This document shows, one piece after another, positions 7,951 through 16,175 of a stretch of 50,959 bases of DNA. The stretch comes from HRBIN12 sp964447335 (GTDB lineage Bacteria; Actinomycetota; UBA4738; HRBIN12): contig CAYUSA010000018.1 of assembly GCA_964447335.1 (NCBI GenBank), positions 1 to 50,959 on the forward strand, written 5' to 3'. A program made the position numbers and the translations under genes. The number at the start of each line of letters is the position of its first letter. The stretch's first letter is position 1. Below the pieces are notes generated by a model that was not told the origin of the DNA, made no database searches, and worked only from the letters and a program-made list of their open reading frames with translations.

Positions 7951-10841
7951 GCGGGCTCCTCGACCGGAGCGGCGGCCGGGAAGACGGGGCCGCCCTCCGG
8001 GTACCTCGAGCACAGGGTCTGGAAGCCGCAGAAGCGGCAGTTCGCCGCGGTGCTCGGCATGGCGAGGCCCGAGGCCTCGAGCCCGCGCACCCGCCCGACG
8101 AGCTCGGTGAGCCGGGCACGCATCCGCTGCTTGTACTCCTCCTCGCCTCTCTCGGAGACCGGCCAGGCGAGCAGGTCCAGCGCCGTGTTGCCGCGCTTAC
8201 CGCCGAGGAAGGCGAGCTCTACCCCGCTCACCGGGCGGTGCTCGGCGAGGTCGTCGCACTCGGAGACCGCGAGGTAGTAGATGCCGAGCTGCAGGTTCTC
8301 GGCGGGGCGGTCCGCGTTGTCGGACTTGCCGGTCTTGTAGTCGGTGATGCGGGTGCCGCCCTCGGGGACCGGGCCGATGCGGTCGATGACGCCGTTCACG
8401 ACGGCGCCGTCGAAGCCGAACGTGAAGCGCTGCTCGGTCGCCGCCGCGGGGAGCGCCGCGTAGCGCTCGAACCAGTTCGGGACCAGGACGAGGGTCGCGT
8501 GAGCGCGCTCGGCCTCGGAGATCGCGTACGAGGGGAAGCGCTCGGGCCGCCACTGCCGCTGCACCTCCTCGACGAACGCCTCGGGCGTCCGGGCGATCTC
8601 GCCGCGCTCGCACCGCTCGATGATGGAGTGGATGAGGTGGCCGACCCAGGCCTGGTAGCCACTGCCGGTGTCGAGCCCGAGCTCGTCGCCGAGCACGTAC
8701 TGCAACTCGCAGTTCTCGAGGTTCCCCAGGCGCGAGTAGGACAGGTGCAGCGTCTCGCGCGGCTCGGCGTCCGCCCCCGACCAGTCGTGCAGGAACCACC
8801 AGCGCGAGGGATCCGCGCCGAGCGCGAGCAGCCCGTCGAGGGCGGCGACACGCGCCGAAGGCGCCTCGGCCGCGTCGGCGAACGACCGGCGCCACGTCGC
8901 GGCCGCCTCGGCGACCGAGACCGGCTCGTCGAACGGCCCGCCGGGAGCGGGGGTCCACAGGACGTCGCGCTCCTCGGCGAAGCGCGAGGGGGCGGCCGTG
9001 CCGGGGTCCTCGCCCTCGGGCTCGCTCGAGGTGAGCACGACACGCCGCACCGCTCGGTCCACGACCACGCCGAAGAGCCGGCGCTCGTCGGCGAGGCGCG
9101 CGCGGTTCACGTCGGCGCGCGAGCGCGTGGCCTCGAGGACCGAGAGGTCGAACATCGGCTCGGGGCGCGAGAGGCTCGGGAAGTCGCCCTCGACGGCGCC
9201 GACGACGAAGACCGTGTCGAGCTCGAGCCCGGCGGTCGCGTGGGCGGTGAGCACGAGGACGGCGTCGCGACCGCGCTCGAGGGCGTCCGCGAGCTCGGGC
9301 GCGCCCTCCTGCGCCTGGAGCGACGCCAGGAAGGCCTCGATCGACGGGTCGGCCGATGCGCCGGCCTGCTCGATCGCGCGGGCGAAGGCCACGACGGCCT
9401 CGAGATCCATCCGCGCGACGTGGTCGGCGTCCGACCTGCCGACGAGCACCGCCGAGCACGGCAGCTCGAGCCAGAGGACGGCGAAGGCGTCGAGCACCGA
9501 GCGCCGGCGCTCGGTCACGTGGGTGAGCACCTCGCGGAGCCGCTGGAGCGCCGAGCGCTCGTCCTCGGCGAGGCCCTCGTCCGCGTCGATGGCCTCGCGC
9601 GCCGGGCGGCCCTCGGCTCGCACGTGGCGAAGCAGCGCCCTCGCGGCGGCCGGCGACAGGCCGGCGAGATCGGACGTCAGCACCGCTTCCACGAGCTCGT
9701 CGCGCTCGCTCTCGCCGGCCGCGAGCCAGCGCAGCCCGAGCACGTAGGGGAAGGTCGCCGGTGCGGACACCGCCGACAGCCCGCTCGTGAGCGGGGTGTG
9801 CGGCACCCCCGCATCGTCGAGCGCCCGAACGAGCCCCGCCACCTGCGTGCCCTGCCGGCGCGCGACGGCCGCGAGGCGACTCCACGGGACCCCGTCGTCG
9901 ACGTGGATCCGCCGGAGCTCCCGCGCGACGGCCGCGTGCTCCTCGGAGACGTGGGGGGCGCGCCAGCCCTCGATGGGTGCGGGCTCGCCGCGGTGGCGGG
10001 TCTCGAGCTCGACGCGCTCCGCGGGGAGCAGGTCGGCGAACCGGCGGAGCGGCTCGTCGGTGGTGCCCTGGAACGAGAAGACGTGGGCCTGCAGGTTCCC
10101 GGCAACGACGAGGTCCGCCGCGCCGATGGCCGTCACGAGCCGCTCGACCCCGAACGTGGAGTCCTGGTGGTCGTCCACGAGGAGGTGGTCGAAGGGCGGC
10201 TGGCCGCCCTCGGCCGCGCGGGCCGCCTGCGCGACGAGCCCCGCGAAGTCCACCGCGCCCTGCCCGCCGAGGACGTCGAGGTAGCGGCGGTAGAACAGGG
10301 CGAGCTCGCGCCACCCCGCGAGCGCCGAGGGCGCCGACCGCTCGAGGATGTCCTCGGGCGCGACGAGCGCCTCCTGCGCGCGGAGCAGGAACTGTCGCAC
10401 CTGGTCGGCGAATCCGCGGAGGGGCAGCAACGCGGCGTATGCGGGCCACTCCGAAGGGACCTCGCCGGCGAGGAGCTCGCGCACCTTCGCGAACTGGTCG
10501 GCGGCCGAGAGCACGCGCGGCGCCTCGGTGTACCCGAGCACCGGGTACCGCGCGCCGAGCACGTGGAACGCGAGCGCGTGCACCGTGAACACGGGGAGGT
10601 CCGGCAGCCCTCGCTGCAGCCGGTCGAGCAGCGCGTCACGCGCCTGTGCTCGGTCGCGCTTGGAGCGCACGACGAGCGCGACGCGCTCGGGGTCGGCGCC
10701 GTCCTCGATCAGCCGGGCGAAACGCTCGCGCAGGACGGTGGTCTTGCCGGTGCCGGCGGGGCCGGTGACGAGCAGTCGCCCGGTCTGATGGTCCAAGACG
10801 CGCTGCTGCGCGGGATCGGGATCGAACGGTCGGGGGGCCAC
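7947..10841 (-). CDS. adnA: AdnA-like UvrD-family helicase/nuclease subunit
   Basis: 964 aa from GTG 10841. Walker A GPAGTGKT (27-34) is present, but motif II reads LLVDDHQDSTFG instead of DExQD, and the later motifs are weak (TAHATAGLELDTVFVVGA). This matches the divergent motor of AdnA. The C-terminus has TRITDYKTGK (nuclease D and K) and cysteines in GNLENCELQYV and CRFCGFQTLC, fitting an Fe-S nuclease domain. I chose 10841 over GTG 10871 because TAGCAT lies exactly 7 nt before it (leaderless pattern) and GTG 10871 has no ribosome-binding site. It lies 5' of, and overlaps, the AdnB-like gene as in mycobacteria. Symbols are assigned by architecture and gene order. Confidence 0.82.
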   Translation of the reverse strand: MAPRPFDPDPAQQRVLDHQTGRLLVTGPAGTGKTTVLRERFARLIEDGADPERVALVVRSKRDRAQARDALLDRLQRGLPDLPVFTVHALAFHVLGARYPVLGYTEAPRVLSAADQFAKVRELLAGEVPSEWPAYAALLPLRGFADQVRQFLLRAQEALVAPEDILERSAPSALAGWRELALFYRRYLDVLGGQGAVDFAGLVAQAARAAEGGQPPFDHLLVDDHQDSTFGVERLVTAIGAADLVVAGNLQAHVFSFQGTTDEPLRRFADLLPAERVELETRHRGEPAPIEGWRAPHVSEEHAAVARELRRIHVDDGVPWSRLAAVARRQGTQVAGLVRALDDAGVPHTPLTSGLSAVSAPATFPYVLGLRWLAAGESERDELVEAVLTSDLAGLSPAAARALLRHVRAEGRPAREAIDADEGLAEDERSALQRLREVLTHVTERRRSVLDAFAVLWLELPCSAVLVGRSDADHVARMDLEAVVAFARAIEQAGASADPSIEAFLASLQAQEGAPELADALERGRDAVLVLTAHATAGLELDTVFVVGAVEGDFPSLSRPEPMFDLSVLEATRSRADVNRARLADERRLFGVVVDRAVRRVVLTSSEPEGEDPGTAAPSRFAEERDVLWTPAPGGPFDEPVSVAEAAATWRRSFADAAEAPSARVAALDGLLALGADPSRWWFLHDWSGADAEPRETLHLSYSRLGNLENCELQYVLGDELGLDTGSGYQAWVGHLIHSIIERCERGEIARTPEAFVEEVQRQWRPERFPSYAISEAERAHATLVLVPNWFERYAALPAAATEQRFTFGFDGAVVNGVIDRIGPVPEGGTRITDYKTGKSDNADRPAENLQLGIYYLAVSECDDLAEHRPVSGVELAFLGGKRGNTALDLLAWPVSERGEEEYKQRMRARLTELVGRVRGLEASGLAMPSTAANCRFCGFQTLCSRYPEGGPVFPAAAPVEEPA

Positions 10842-10848
10842 GATCGCG

Positions 10849-10854
10849 ATGCTA
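10849..10854 (-). promoter_or_regulatory. -10 box (TAGCAT) of the AdnA/AdnB-like operon
   Basis: TAGCAT ends 7 nt before GTG 10841. It supports a leaderless start and a dedicated promoter for the resection operon, separate from the metalloprotease gene upstream. Confidence 0.5.
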
Positions 10855-10878
10855 CCCCCGCCCGCCGACACGCCGGAC

Positions 10879-11979
10879 TCAGGCCCGGCGCGAGGCCGCC
10901 CAGCGCGAGAGGCCGCCGCCCGTGATCGCGCCGACGAGCTCGCCGTCGCGGAGCACCAGCGCGGCGCCCCGGCCGCCGAGACGTGCGGCGACGTCGTCGA
11001 GGTGCTCGTCGGGGCTCGCGACGCTGACCTGCTCGAGCGGGATGAGCGCGTCCCGGACCGGTCGCAGCGGATCCTGCACGCCGATCTCGCGCGCGGAGTT
11101 GAACGAGACCATGCCGATCACCGTCATCCCCTCGACGACGGGGAACGCCTCCTCCTCGTGGCCCCGCAGGAACCGGTCGAGCGCCTCGGTGAGCGTCATC
11201 CCGGCGGGGACGGCGGGCGGCGGCGGGTCCATCGCGTCGGCGACCGTGCCACCGGCCAATCGTCGCGAGACGCCGATCTGCCGGTCCGACGCCCGCGCCC
11301 CCTGGAAGATGAACAGTCCGATGATCGCGAACCACACGGCGCTGAACCCCTGGCTGCGTGACATCTCCACGACCGCGAGGCCGAATAGCGCGATCCCGAT
11401 GGCCATCCCCGTCCAGGCGGCGACTCGCGTGCCACGCTCGTGACGGCCGGTGATCCGCCACACCGCGGACTGGAGCATCCGGCCGCCGTCGAGCGGGAGA
11501 CCGGGCAGCACGTTGAACACCGCCATGAACAGGTTCACCCAGCCGACGTAGCCGAACATCCCCGACAGCGGCCCGCTCGTGTCCACCGTCGCGCGCGAGA
11601 GCGCCCAGAACAACCCGCCGAGCGCGAGGCTCGTCGCCGGACCCACGGCGGCGATGACGAACGCGGGCCCGGGGCCCTTCGAGTCCGAACGCGCGCTCGT
11701 GAACCCGCCGAACAGCACGAGCGTGATGCCTTGCACCTCGATGTCGTTCGCCCGCGCCGCCACCGCGTGCGCGCCCTCGTGCAGGAACACCGCGCCGAAG
11801 AACAGGATCGACCCGGCGACGGCGTACCCGAGGGCGGCCGTCCCGCCGAGCAGCGGGTGCACGGTGTCGAACCGCGCCCACAGGCTGTACGTGACGAGCA
11901 CGGCGATCCAGACCCACGAGGGGTCCACGAGCACCGGGATGCCGCGGATCGTCGCGATCCGCCACGCGTGTCCGAACAC
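10879..11979 (-). CDS. Site-2-protease-like (M50) membrane metalloprotease with C-terminal CBS domains
   Basis: 366 aa. Several hydrophobic segments carry the zinc motif HEGAH (67-71) in FGAVFLHEGAHAVAA. The third-ligand motif NVLPGLPLDGGRM (about 160-172) is also present, so the intramembrane protease is likely active. After the last membrane segment come two CBS repeats (VADAMDPPPPAVPAGMTLTE onward; VRDALIPLEQVSVAS onward) that may bind adenosine nucleotides. Members of this family release membrane-bound regulators. It starts at GTG 11979 with TACCCT 6 nt upstream. The divergent neighbour is an ECF sigma factor followed by a single-pass membrane protein, so that protein is a natural candidate substrate (inference). 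Confidence 0.88.
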   Translation of the reverse strand: MFGHAWRIATIRGIPVLVDPSWVWIAVLVTYSLWARFDTVHPLLGGTAALGYAVAGSILFFGAVFLHEGAHAVAARANDIEVQGITLVLFGGFTSARSDSKGPGPAFVIAAVGPATSLALGGLFWALSRATVDTSGPLSGMFGYVGWVNLFMAVFNVLPGLPLDGGRMLQSAVWRITGRHERGTRVAAWTGMAIGIALFGLAVVEMSRSQGFSAVWFAIIGLFIFQGARASDRQIGVSRRLAGGTVADAMDPPPPAVPAGMTLTEALDRFLRGHEEEAFPVVEGMTVIGMVSFNSAREIGVQDPLRPVRDALIPLEQVSVASPDEHLDDVAARLGGRGAALVLRDGELVGAITGGGLSRWAASRRA

Positions 11980-11985
11980 GCTCCG

Positions 11986-12024
11986 AGGGTACCCCAGGGT
12001 CAGGGGAGACCGGCTGGCTAGAGT
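11986..12024. promoter_or_regulatory. Divergent leaderless promoters: metalloprotease (-) and ECF sigma factor (+)
   Basis: On the minus strand TACCCT (11991-11986) ends 6 nt before GTG 11979. On the plus strand TAGAGT (12019-12024) ends 7 nt before ATG 12032. The two -10 boxes lie about 27 bp apart, so their -35 regions overlap and the promoters cannot easily be occupied together. Confidence 0.5.
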
Positions 12025-12031
12025 TGGCCGG

Positions 12032-12604
12032 ATGACCTCAACGGATGGGGGTTCGGGGGCGTTCATGGACGGGATGCAGGAACCCGCGAGCGCCGTCTCG
12101 GAGCCCGAGGCGCCCGCCCGGAGCTCCGGGCCGGCCAGCTTCGAGGACTTCTTCCGCGGCGAGCACGCGCGGCTGCTCCGAGCCCTGTACCTGGTGACCG
12201 GCAACGCACAGGAGGCCGAGGAGGTCATGCAGGACGCGTTCCTCGCGCTGTGGGAGCGGTGGGACCGGGTCGGCGCGATGGACGAGCCGACCGGATACCT
12301 GTTCCGCACGGCGATGAACCGGCATCGCAGCGGCCTGCGGAGGGCCGCGCGAGCGGCGCGGCGTGTCATCGGCGCGGCCGATGGCGGCGACGCCTTCGCC
12401 CAGGCCGACGAGCGCGATGCCGTCGCGAGGGCGCTCGGCGCGCTGCCAAGGCGCCAGCGCTCGGCGGTCGTGCTGACGGAGCTCCTTGGTTACGGCTCGG
12501 AGGAGGCCGGGGAGATCCTCGGTGTGAAAGCGGTGACGGTGCGGGCGCTCGCCTCGCAAGGGCGGGCGGCGATGCGGCCGAGTCTGGAGCGGGGCGATGG
12601 CTGA
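12032..12604 (+). CDS. ECF-type RNA polymerase sigma factor
   Basis: 190 aa. Region 2 (FEDFFRGEHARLLRALYLVTG, then AEEVMQDAFLALWERW) and region 4 (ALPRRQRSAVVLTELLGYGSEEAGEILG, then VRALASQGRAAMR) are both clear. It lacks region 1.1 and region 3, the usual ECF architecture. I chose ATG 12032 because of the -10 box 7 nt upstream; ATG 12065 in the same frame is an alternative. The next gene starts inside its last codons (8-nt overlap), the arrangement of sigma/anti-sigma pairs. The divergent CBS-M50 protease could act in the same regulatory pathway. Confidence 0.88.
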   Translation: MTSTDGGSGAFMDGMQEPASAVSEPEAPARSSGPASFEDFFRGEHARLLRALYLVTGNAQEAEEVMQDAFLALWERWDRVGAMDEPTGYLFRTAMNRHRSGLRRAARAARRVIGAADGGDAFAQADERDAVARALGALPRRQRSAVVLTELLGYGSEEAGEILGVKAVTVRALASQGRAAMRPSLERGDG

Positions 12605-13451
12605 CTTGCGGACGGACCTGGAGCGGATCGGGCGGCGCGTCGAGCCGACGGGTGACGCGCTCGAACGCCTCGAGCGCCGCCGCCGGACCAAGGAGCGGAA
12701 CCGGCGCCTTGCGGCCGGCGGGCTCGCGCTCCTCATCGCGATCGGCGGCTCGATCGCCGCGTACTCGGCGCTCCGCGACGACGGGCCCGGTGGGCTCGTC
12801 GTAGGGGCTGCGGGGCAGACCGGCACCACCGATGCCGTGTCGAACGTCGCGCGCGTTACGTGCGATGGCTCGAGCACCGTGGTCTTCGTCGTGGAGATGG
12901 ACCCGCAGACGGGCGAGTTCCTGGCCATCAGCTCGGCCGTCCGTCCTCAGCTCGACGGCGTGCACGTCCTCGTGAAGAACACCTCTGGCCGCGATCTCTT
13001 GTTCCAGTGGGAGCTCGGCGGCGACAACGCCCCCGAGGGCGAACGCGAGCTCGTCCTTCCCGTTCCCCCCGGTGTCTCCGAGATCCGTTGCCAGGACCCG
13101 GCTGAGGACGGAGGCGCTCCCGACGGCTACGTCGAGCTCGAGGTCGTCGATCCCGACGGCATCTACGTCTCGACCGAGCTCGAGTGCGGCTCGAAGCAGC
13201 GTGTCGGCTGGATCAACGACTTCATCATGGGCGCGACCGGCGACCCCGATCCGGTGGCGAGCGCGAGGGAGCGCCTCCAGGGGCTCGAACCCGATGACCT
13301 GGTCGAGGCCGCCGGGTATCCCAAGGCGCAGACCCCGCAGGTCCGTGTCGTCCGGGACGGCAAGGTCGTTGCGGTGGTCGACTTCCTCGACGACGGACAG
13401 GGCGGCTGGCTCCTAGGCGGAGGGGAAGCCTGCGACGTGGGCATCGGCTGA
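12597..13451 (+). CDS. Single-pass membrane protein, candidate anti-sigma factor of the ECF sigma gene
   Basis: 284 aa. The cytoplasmic N-terminus (about 40 residues, RTDLERIGRRVEPTGDALER, rich in Arg/Glu) is followed by one transmembrane helix (LAAGGLALLIAIGGSIAAYSAL, about 39-60) and a long acidic extracytoplasmic domain. The latter contains four cysteines (VTCDGSS, IRCQDP, LECGSKQ, EACDVG) that could form two disulfides. I recognise no HXXXCXXC zinc anti-sigma motif. The role as sigma partner rests on the 8-nt overlap with the sigma gene, topology and the nearby site-2 protease. The external domain would be the sensor. Alternatively it is an unrelated target gene of the sigma factor. Confidence 0.7.
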   Translation: MADLRTDLERIGRRVEPTGDALERLERRRRTKERNRRLAAGGLALLIAIGGSIAAYSALRDDGPGGLVVGAAGQTGTTDAVSNVARVTCDGSSTVVFVVEMDPQTGEFLAISSAVRPQLDGVHVLVKNTSGRDLLFQWELGGDNAPEGERELVLPVPPGVSEIRCQDPAEDGGAPDGYVELEVVDPDGIYVSTELECGSKQRVGWINDFIMGATGDPDPVASARERLQGLEPDDLVEAAGYPKAQTPQVRVVRDGKVVAVVDFLDDGQGGWLLGGGEACDVGIG

Positions 13452-13509
13452 TCACGTTTGCACAGGTTGGGGAGACAAGGCATGGTGTCGACGCGCGTGG
13501 GCTCGCGAG

Positions 13510-13671
13510 GTGCGCACCCTCGTCCTGTTCACGCGTGACCTGCGGGTTCACGACCACCCGGCGCTGACCGAGGCGATCCCCACGTCGCCGATCCCCGCGC
13601 CGTGGAGGGACCCGGCGCTGCTACAGTCGAGGGGGTATCCGGAGCCGCTCGTACCGGTCCCGGATCGCTGA
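13510..13671 (+). pseudogene. Remnant of a deoxyribodipyrimidine photolyase gene (both ends kept, centre deleted)
   Basis: A 53-codon open frame from GTG 13510. The first about 22 residues (VRTLVLFTRDLRVHDHPALT) are the N-terminal strand and LRxHDxPAL motif of class I photolyases/cryptochromes. The last about 28 (IPAPWRDPALL then YPEPLV) resemble the end of the family (H-x-PW-x-P ... DYPxPIVD). About 400 residues of antenna and FAD-binding domain are missing between them, in frame. No FAD or DNA contact remains, so no repair activity is possible. No good ribosome-binding site precedes it. It fills most of the 302-nt gap between the sigma-partner gene and the DUF72 gene; I see nothing in 13672-13753. 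A misassembly could also create it. Confidence 0.7.
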
Positions 13672-13753
13672 GCGTCCGGCCCAGGCTACCCTCCCTTCCA
13701 CGCGGGCTCGCCCGCGGGCCTGGGCCGGACCTCTCTCCCCTCGTGCTCGAGCG

Positions 13754-14653
13754 TCACTCCTCGAGCAGGTCGCCGAGCTCCCGCGCGTTGTTCACCGCGA
13801 AGTCCCGGTAGCAGTTGTTCATCAGCACGTGGGTCTCGCGCGTCTGGGCCGAGATCTCGCGGATCTTGGGCACCCACTCGAGGAGCTCGGCCTGCGAGTA
13901 GTGGTACCGGAAGCGCTCGGAGGCGCCGCCGGACGTCGAGGCCCACGCCTTCGGGTCACGCCCGTGGAACCGCACCATCGCGAGATCCTTCGCGGTCGCC
14001 GCCGCGACAGCCGGCAGGCTCGAGTCGAACCCCTGGGGCATGTCGACGCACACGAACGGCAGGTCGTGCTCCTCGAGGAACGACAGCGTCTCCTCGGCGT
14101 TGCGCTCTTCCAGCCAGGCCCTGTGCCGGAACTCGACGGCGATGCGGAAGTCCTTCAACCGCTCGGCGCACTCGAGCACGTAGTCCTTGCTCTTGCGTCC
14201 GATCACGAACCACTGCGGGAACTGGAAGAGCACCGCGCCGAGCTTGCCGGCCGAGTGCAGCGGCATGAGCGCGTCGTGGAACCGCTGCCACACCTCCTCG
14301 ACCACGGCGTCCGGCAGCTGCTCGCGGTAGAGGTTCCGCTTGCCGAGGAGCTCTGGCGCGAGCTCCTCGCGCAGGTCCTTGTAGAGGGAATCAACCTTCG
14401 TCGGGTGGTTGGTGAGCAGCGAGTAGGCCTTCACGTTGAACGTGAAGTCCGCCGGCGTGCGCTCGAGCCACAGCACCGCGTTGCGCTCCGAGGGCGGGAA
14501 GTAGTACGTCGAATCGACCTCGACGAGCGGGAACCTGGTGGCGTAGTAGCGGAGGCGTGCCTCGGCAGAGCGCGCCTCGGGCGGATAGAACGAACCCTCT
14601 TTGACCAGGGTCGGATCGGTCCAGCTCGAGGTCCCGACGAGGATGCGGCCCAC
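13754..14653 (-). CDS. DUF72 family protein
   Basis: 299 aa. It opens VGRILVGTSSWTDPTLVKEG and carries the hallmarks of DUF72 (YecE-like TIM barrel): FYPPEARSAEARLRYYATRF, VEVDSTYYFPPSERN, FTFNVKAYSLLTNH, AVEFRHRAWL, MVRFHGRD and the terminal HVLMNNCYRDFAVNNA. The biochemical function of the family is not established. I chose GTG 14653 because TAGGCT ends 7 nt upstream and the domain begins immediately. The TAG of that box is also the stop codon of the PGPGW gene upstream. The length is typical for the family. Confidence 0.88.
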   Translation of the reverse strand: MGRILVGTSSWTDPTLVKEGSFYPPEARSAEARLRYYATRFPLVEVDSTYYFPPSERNAVLWLERTPADFTFNVKAYSLLTNHPTKVDSLYKDLREELAPELLGKRNLYREQLPDAVVEEVWQRFHDALMPLHSAGKLGAVLFQFPQWFVIGRKSKDYVLECAERLKDFRIAVEFRHRAWLEERNAEETLSFLEEHDLPFVCVDMPQGFDSSLPAVAAATAKDLAMVRFHGRDPKAWASTSGGASERFRYHYSQAELLEWVPKIREISAQTRETHVLMNNCYRDFAVNNARELGDLLEE

Positions 14654-14660
14654 GGGATCC

Positions 14661-14666
14661 AGCCTA
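14661..14666 (-). promoter_or_regulatory. -10 box (TAGGCT) of the DUF72 gene
   Basis: TAGGCT ends 7 nt before GTG 14653 and includes the stop codon of the upstream PGPGW gene. A leaderless transcript is predicted, independent of the TerC operon. Confidence 0.5.
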
Positions 14667-14993
14667 GCCCCGTGGTCCGACCTCCGGATCGTCCGCGGGA
14701 GGCTCGGCCTGGCTGTTCCGACGGAGCACCGTGTTCTTCGCCTGCTCCGCCTTCGCCTTCGCGAAGTTGAGCGCGCGCTGGGCCCACACGTACTCGGTGG
14801 CGAGGACCGCGAGCCCCGCGATGATGAACAGCACACCGGGTCCCGGTAGCACGATGAGCACGAGCCCCACGGCCACGAGCGCGAACCCCACCACGCTCAC
14901 CGCGAGCCGCTTCCCGTTCTTCATGATGAAGCGGGCGGTCACGCCGAACGGGAACCACACCCACCTCGCGACCCGGCCCATCGTGGCGCTCAT
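14664..14993 (-). CDS. Small membrane protein with PGPGW motif (TIGR02611-like)
   Basis: 109 aa. Two adjacent hydrophobic segments (VSVVGFALVAVGLVLIVL and VLFIIAGLAVLATEY) flank the LPGPG turn that defines the PGPGW family, followed by a charged tail. Its function is not known; it is a cytoplasmic-membrane protein. The start codon overlaps the stop of the terC-family gene by 4 nt (ATGA), so it is translationally coupled to it and should also be under the manganese riboswitch. Confidence 0.8.
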   Translation of the reverse strand: MSATMGRVARWVWFPFGVTARFIMKNGKRLAVSVVGFALVAVGLVLIVLPGPGVLFIIAGLAVLATEYVWAQRALNFAKAKAEQAKNTVLRRNSQAEPPADDPEVGPRG

Positions 14994-15958
14994 CGTACGC
15001 CCTCGGTCTCGAGCTCGGGCTTGCTGCTGGTGGGTGTCGACTTCGCCTGCCCCGCCGTGCTCCTCAGCGACACCGCGATCGACACGCCGATCATCGTGGC
15101 GATCGCCAGGAGCGAGATCCAGACGGGGACCTCGTAGACGTCGGCGAGGAGCATCTTCGCGCCGACGAACACCAGGACCGCCGCGAGCCCGATCTTCAGG
15201 TACACGAACCTCTCGATCATGCCGGCGAGCATGAAGTAGAGCGCCCGCAGGCCCAGGATCGCGAACGCGTTCGACGTGAAGACAAGGAACGGGTCGCTCG
15301 TCACCGCGAAGATCGCCGGGATGGAGTCGACGGCGAAGATGATGTCCGAGGTCTCGACCAGCACGAGCACCGCCAGTGGCGGCGTCGCGACGAGCTTGCC
15401 GGCCTCGCGGGCGACGGATCGCTGGCCGTGGTACCGATCGGTCGTGGGGACGACCCGCCGGAAGACCAGCAGGGCAGGGTTCCGCTCCGGGTGCACCTCC
15501 TCGTTCCGGTGCAGGGCCATCCGGATCCCGGTGAACACCAGGAACCCGCCGAAGACGTAGATCATCCAGTGGACGTTCTCGAGCAGCGCCGCGCCGCCGG
15601 CGATGAAGCCGGCGCGGAACGCGAGCGCGCCGACGACCCCCCAGAACAGCACGCGGTGCTGGAACTTCGGGGGCACCGCGAAGGAGCTGAAGATCAGCGC
15701 GAAGACGAAGATGTTGTCGACCGCCAGGCTCTTCTCGATGAGGTAGCCCGCGAGGTACTCACCGCCGGCCTTCGGACCCTGCCAGGCGAAGATCAGGCCG
15801 CCGAACGCCAGGCCGAGCACGATCCAGAACACGCTGAACTTCGTCGCCTCGCGGAACGAGACCTCGTGCGCCTCGCGATGGAACACGAACAGGTCCAGCG
15901 CGAGGAGGAACAGGATCAGCCCGACGAAGGCTCCCCACACCCACAGGTCGACTCCCAC
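14990..15958 (-). CDS. TerC-family membrane protein, probable manganese exporter
   Basis: 322 aa with about eight hydrophobic segments. Family signatures include GYLIEKSLAVDNIFVFALIF, SDIIFAVDSIPAIFAVT and FVFTSNAFAILGLRALYF; their acidic residues lie within membrane helices and are thought to bind metal. TerC/Alx proteins export Mn2+. Start GTG 15958 has GGAGGGAG 6 nt upstream, and that site is part of the expression platform of a yybP-ykoY riboswitch, so translation should rise with Mn2+. The C-terminal tail is soluble and rich in Ser/Thr/Lys. Co-transcribed with the PGPGW gene. Confidence 0.92.
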   Translation of the reverse strand: MGVDLWVWGAFVGLILFLLALDLFVFHREAHEVSFREATKFSVFWIVLGLAFGGLIFAWQGPKAGGEYLAGYLIEKSLAVDNIFVFALIFSSFAVPPKFQHRVLFWGVVGALAFRAGFIAGGAALLENVHWMIYVFGGFLVFTGIRMALHRNEEVHPERNPALLVFRRVVPTTDRYHGQRSVAREAGKLVATPPLAVLVLVETSDIIFAVDSIPAIFAVTSDPFLVFTSNAFAILGLRALYFMLAGMIERFVYLKIGLAAVLVFVGAKMLLADVYEVPVWISLLAIATMIGVSIAVSLRSTAGQAKSTPTSSKPELETEGVR

Positions 15959-15964
15959 CCTCGA

Positions 15965-16095
15965 CTCCCTCCGACATCGGGCCGGCTCGAGGCCGGCTCA
16001 TCTGTGTCGGAGGTCTTCCCTGCCCTGAGGGCCGGCGTCACCAGGCTCGCGCCGGGATGACGATGACGCCGCGTGGGGTACTCCCCTCCGTGTCT
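15965..16095 (-). promoter_or_regulatory. yybP-ykoY (Mn2+) riboswitch with Shine-Dalgarno-sequestering platform
   Basis: Read on the minus strand, CGGAGG (16090-16085) runs into the conserved GGGGAGTA (16086-16079). A GGCGTCA/TGACGCC stem follows, and the 3' side is GGGAAGACC then CCTCCG (16013-16008). CGGAGG/CCTCCG forms the closing helix P1. The same CCTCCG, extended to CCTCCGACA (16013-16005), is fully complementary to TGTCGGAGG (15976-15968), which contains the ribosome-binding site of the TerC gene. Mn2+-stabilised P1 should therefore free the Shine-Dalgarno, and without Mn2+ the 9-bp sequestering helix forms. Aptamer identification follows known family motifs; the switching mechanism is my inference from base pairing. 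Confidence 0.85.
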
Positions 16096-16123
16096 CGGGA
16101 GATGTTCGCCGCCTGGACCGGCG

Positions 16124-16142
16124 GGGTTCAACGGCAGAACCC
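16124..16142 (-). terminator. Possible terminator hairpin after the Asp-rich protein gene
   Basis: GGGTTC-7 nt-GAACCC stem between the stop of the acidic-protein gene (16176) and the riboswitch. No clear T-tract follows, so it may only be a structured spacer. Confidence 0.3.
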
Positions 16143-16175
16143 ATGCAGCGACGCGCAGCGGGCGGGGGTGCCGGT

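Noticed and set aside
4384..8277. 1297-codon plus-strand open frame across the AdnB-like gene
   Set aside because: No domains; it is the antisense of a verified helicase-nuclease gene.
8238..10925. 895-codon plus-strand open frame across the AdnA-like gene
   Set aside because: Composition is Arg/Gly/Leu/Glu repeats typical of an antisense shadow; the minus-strand frame carries clear helicase and nuclease motifs.
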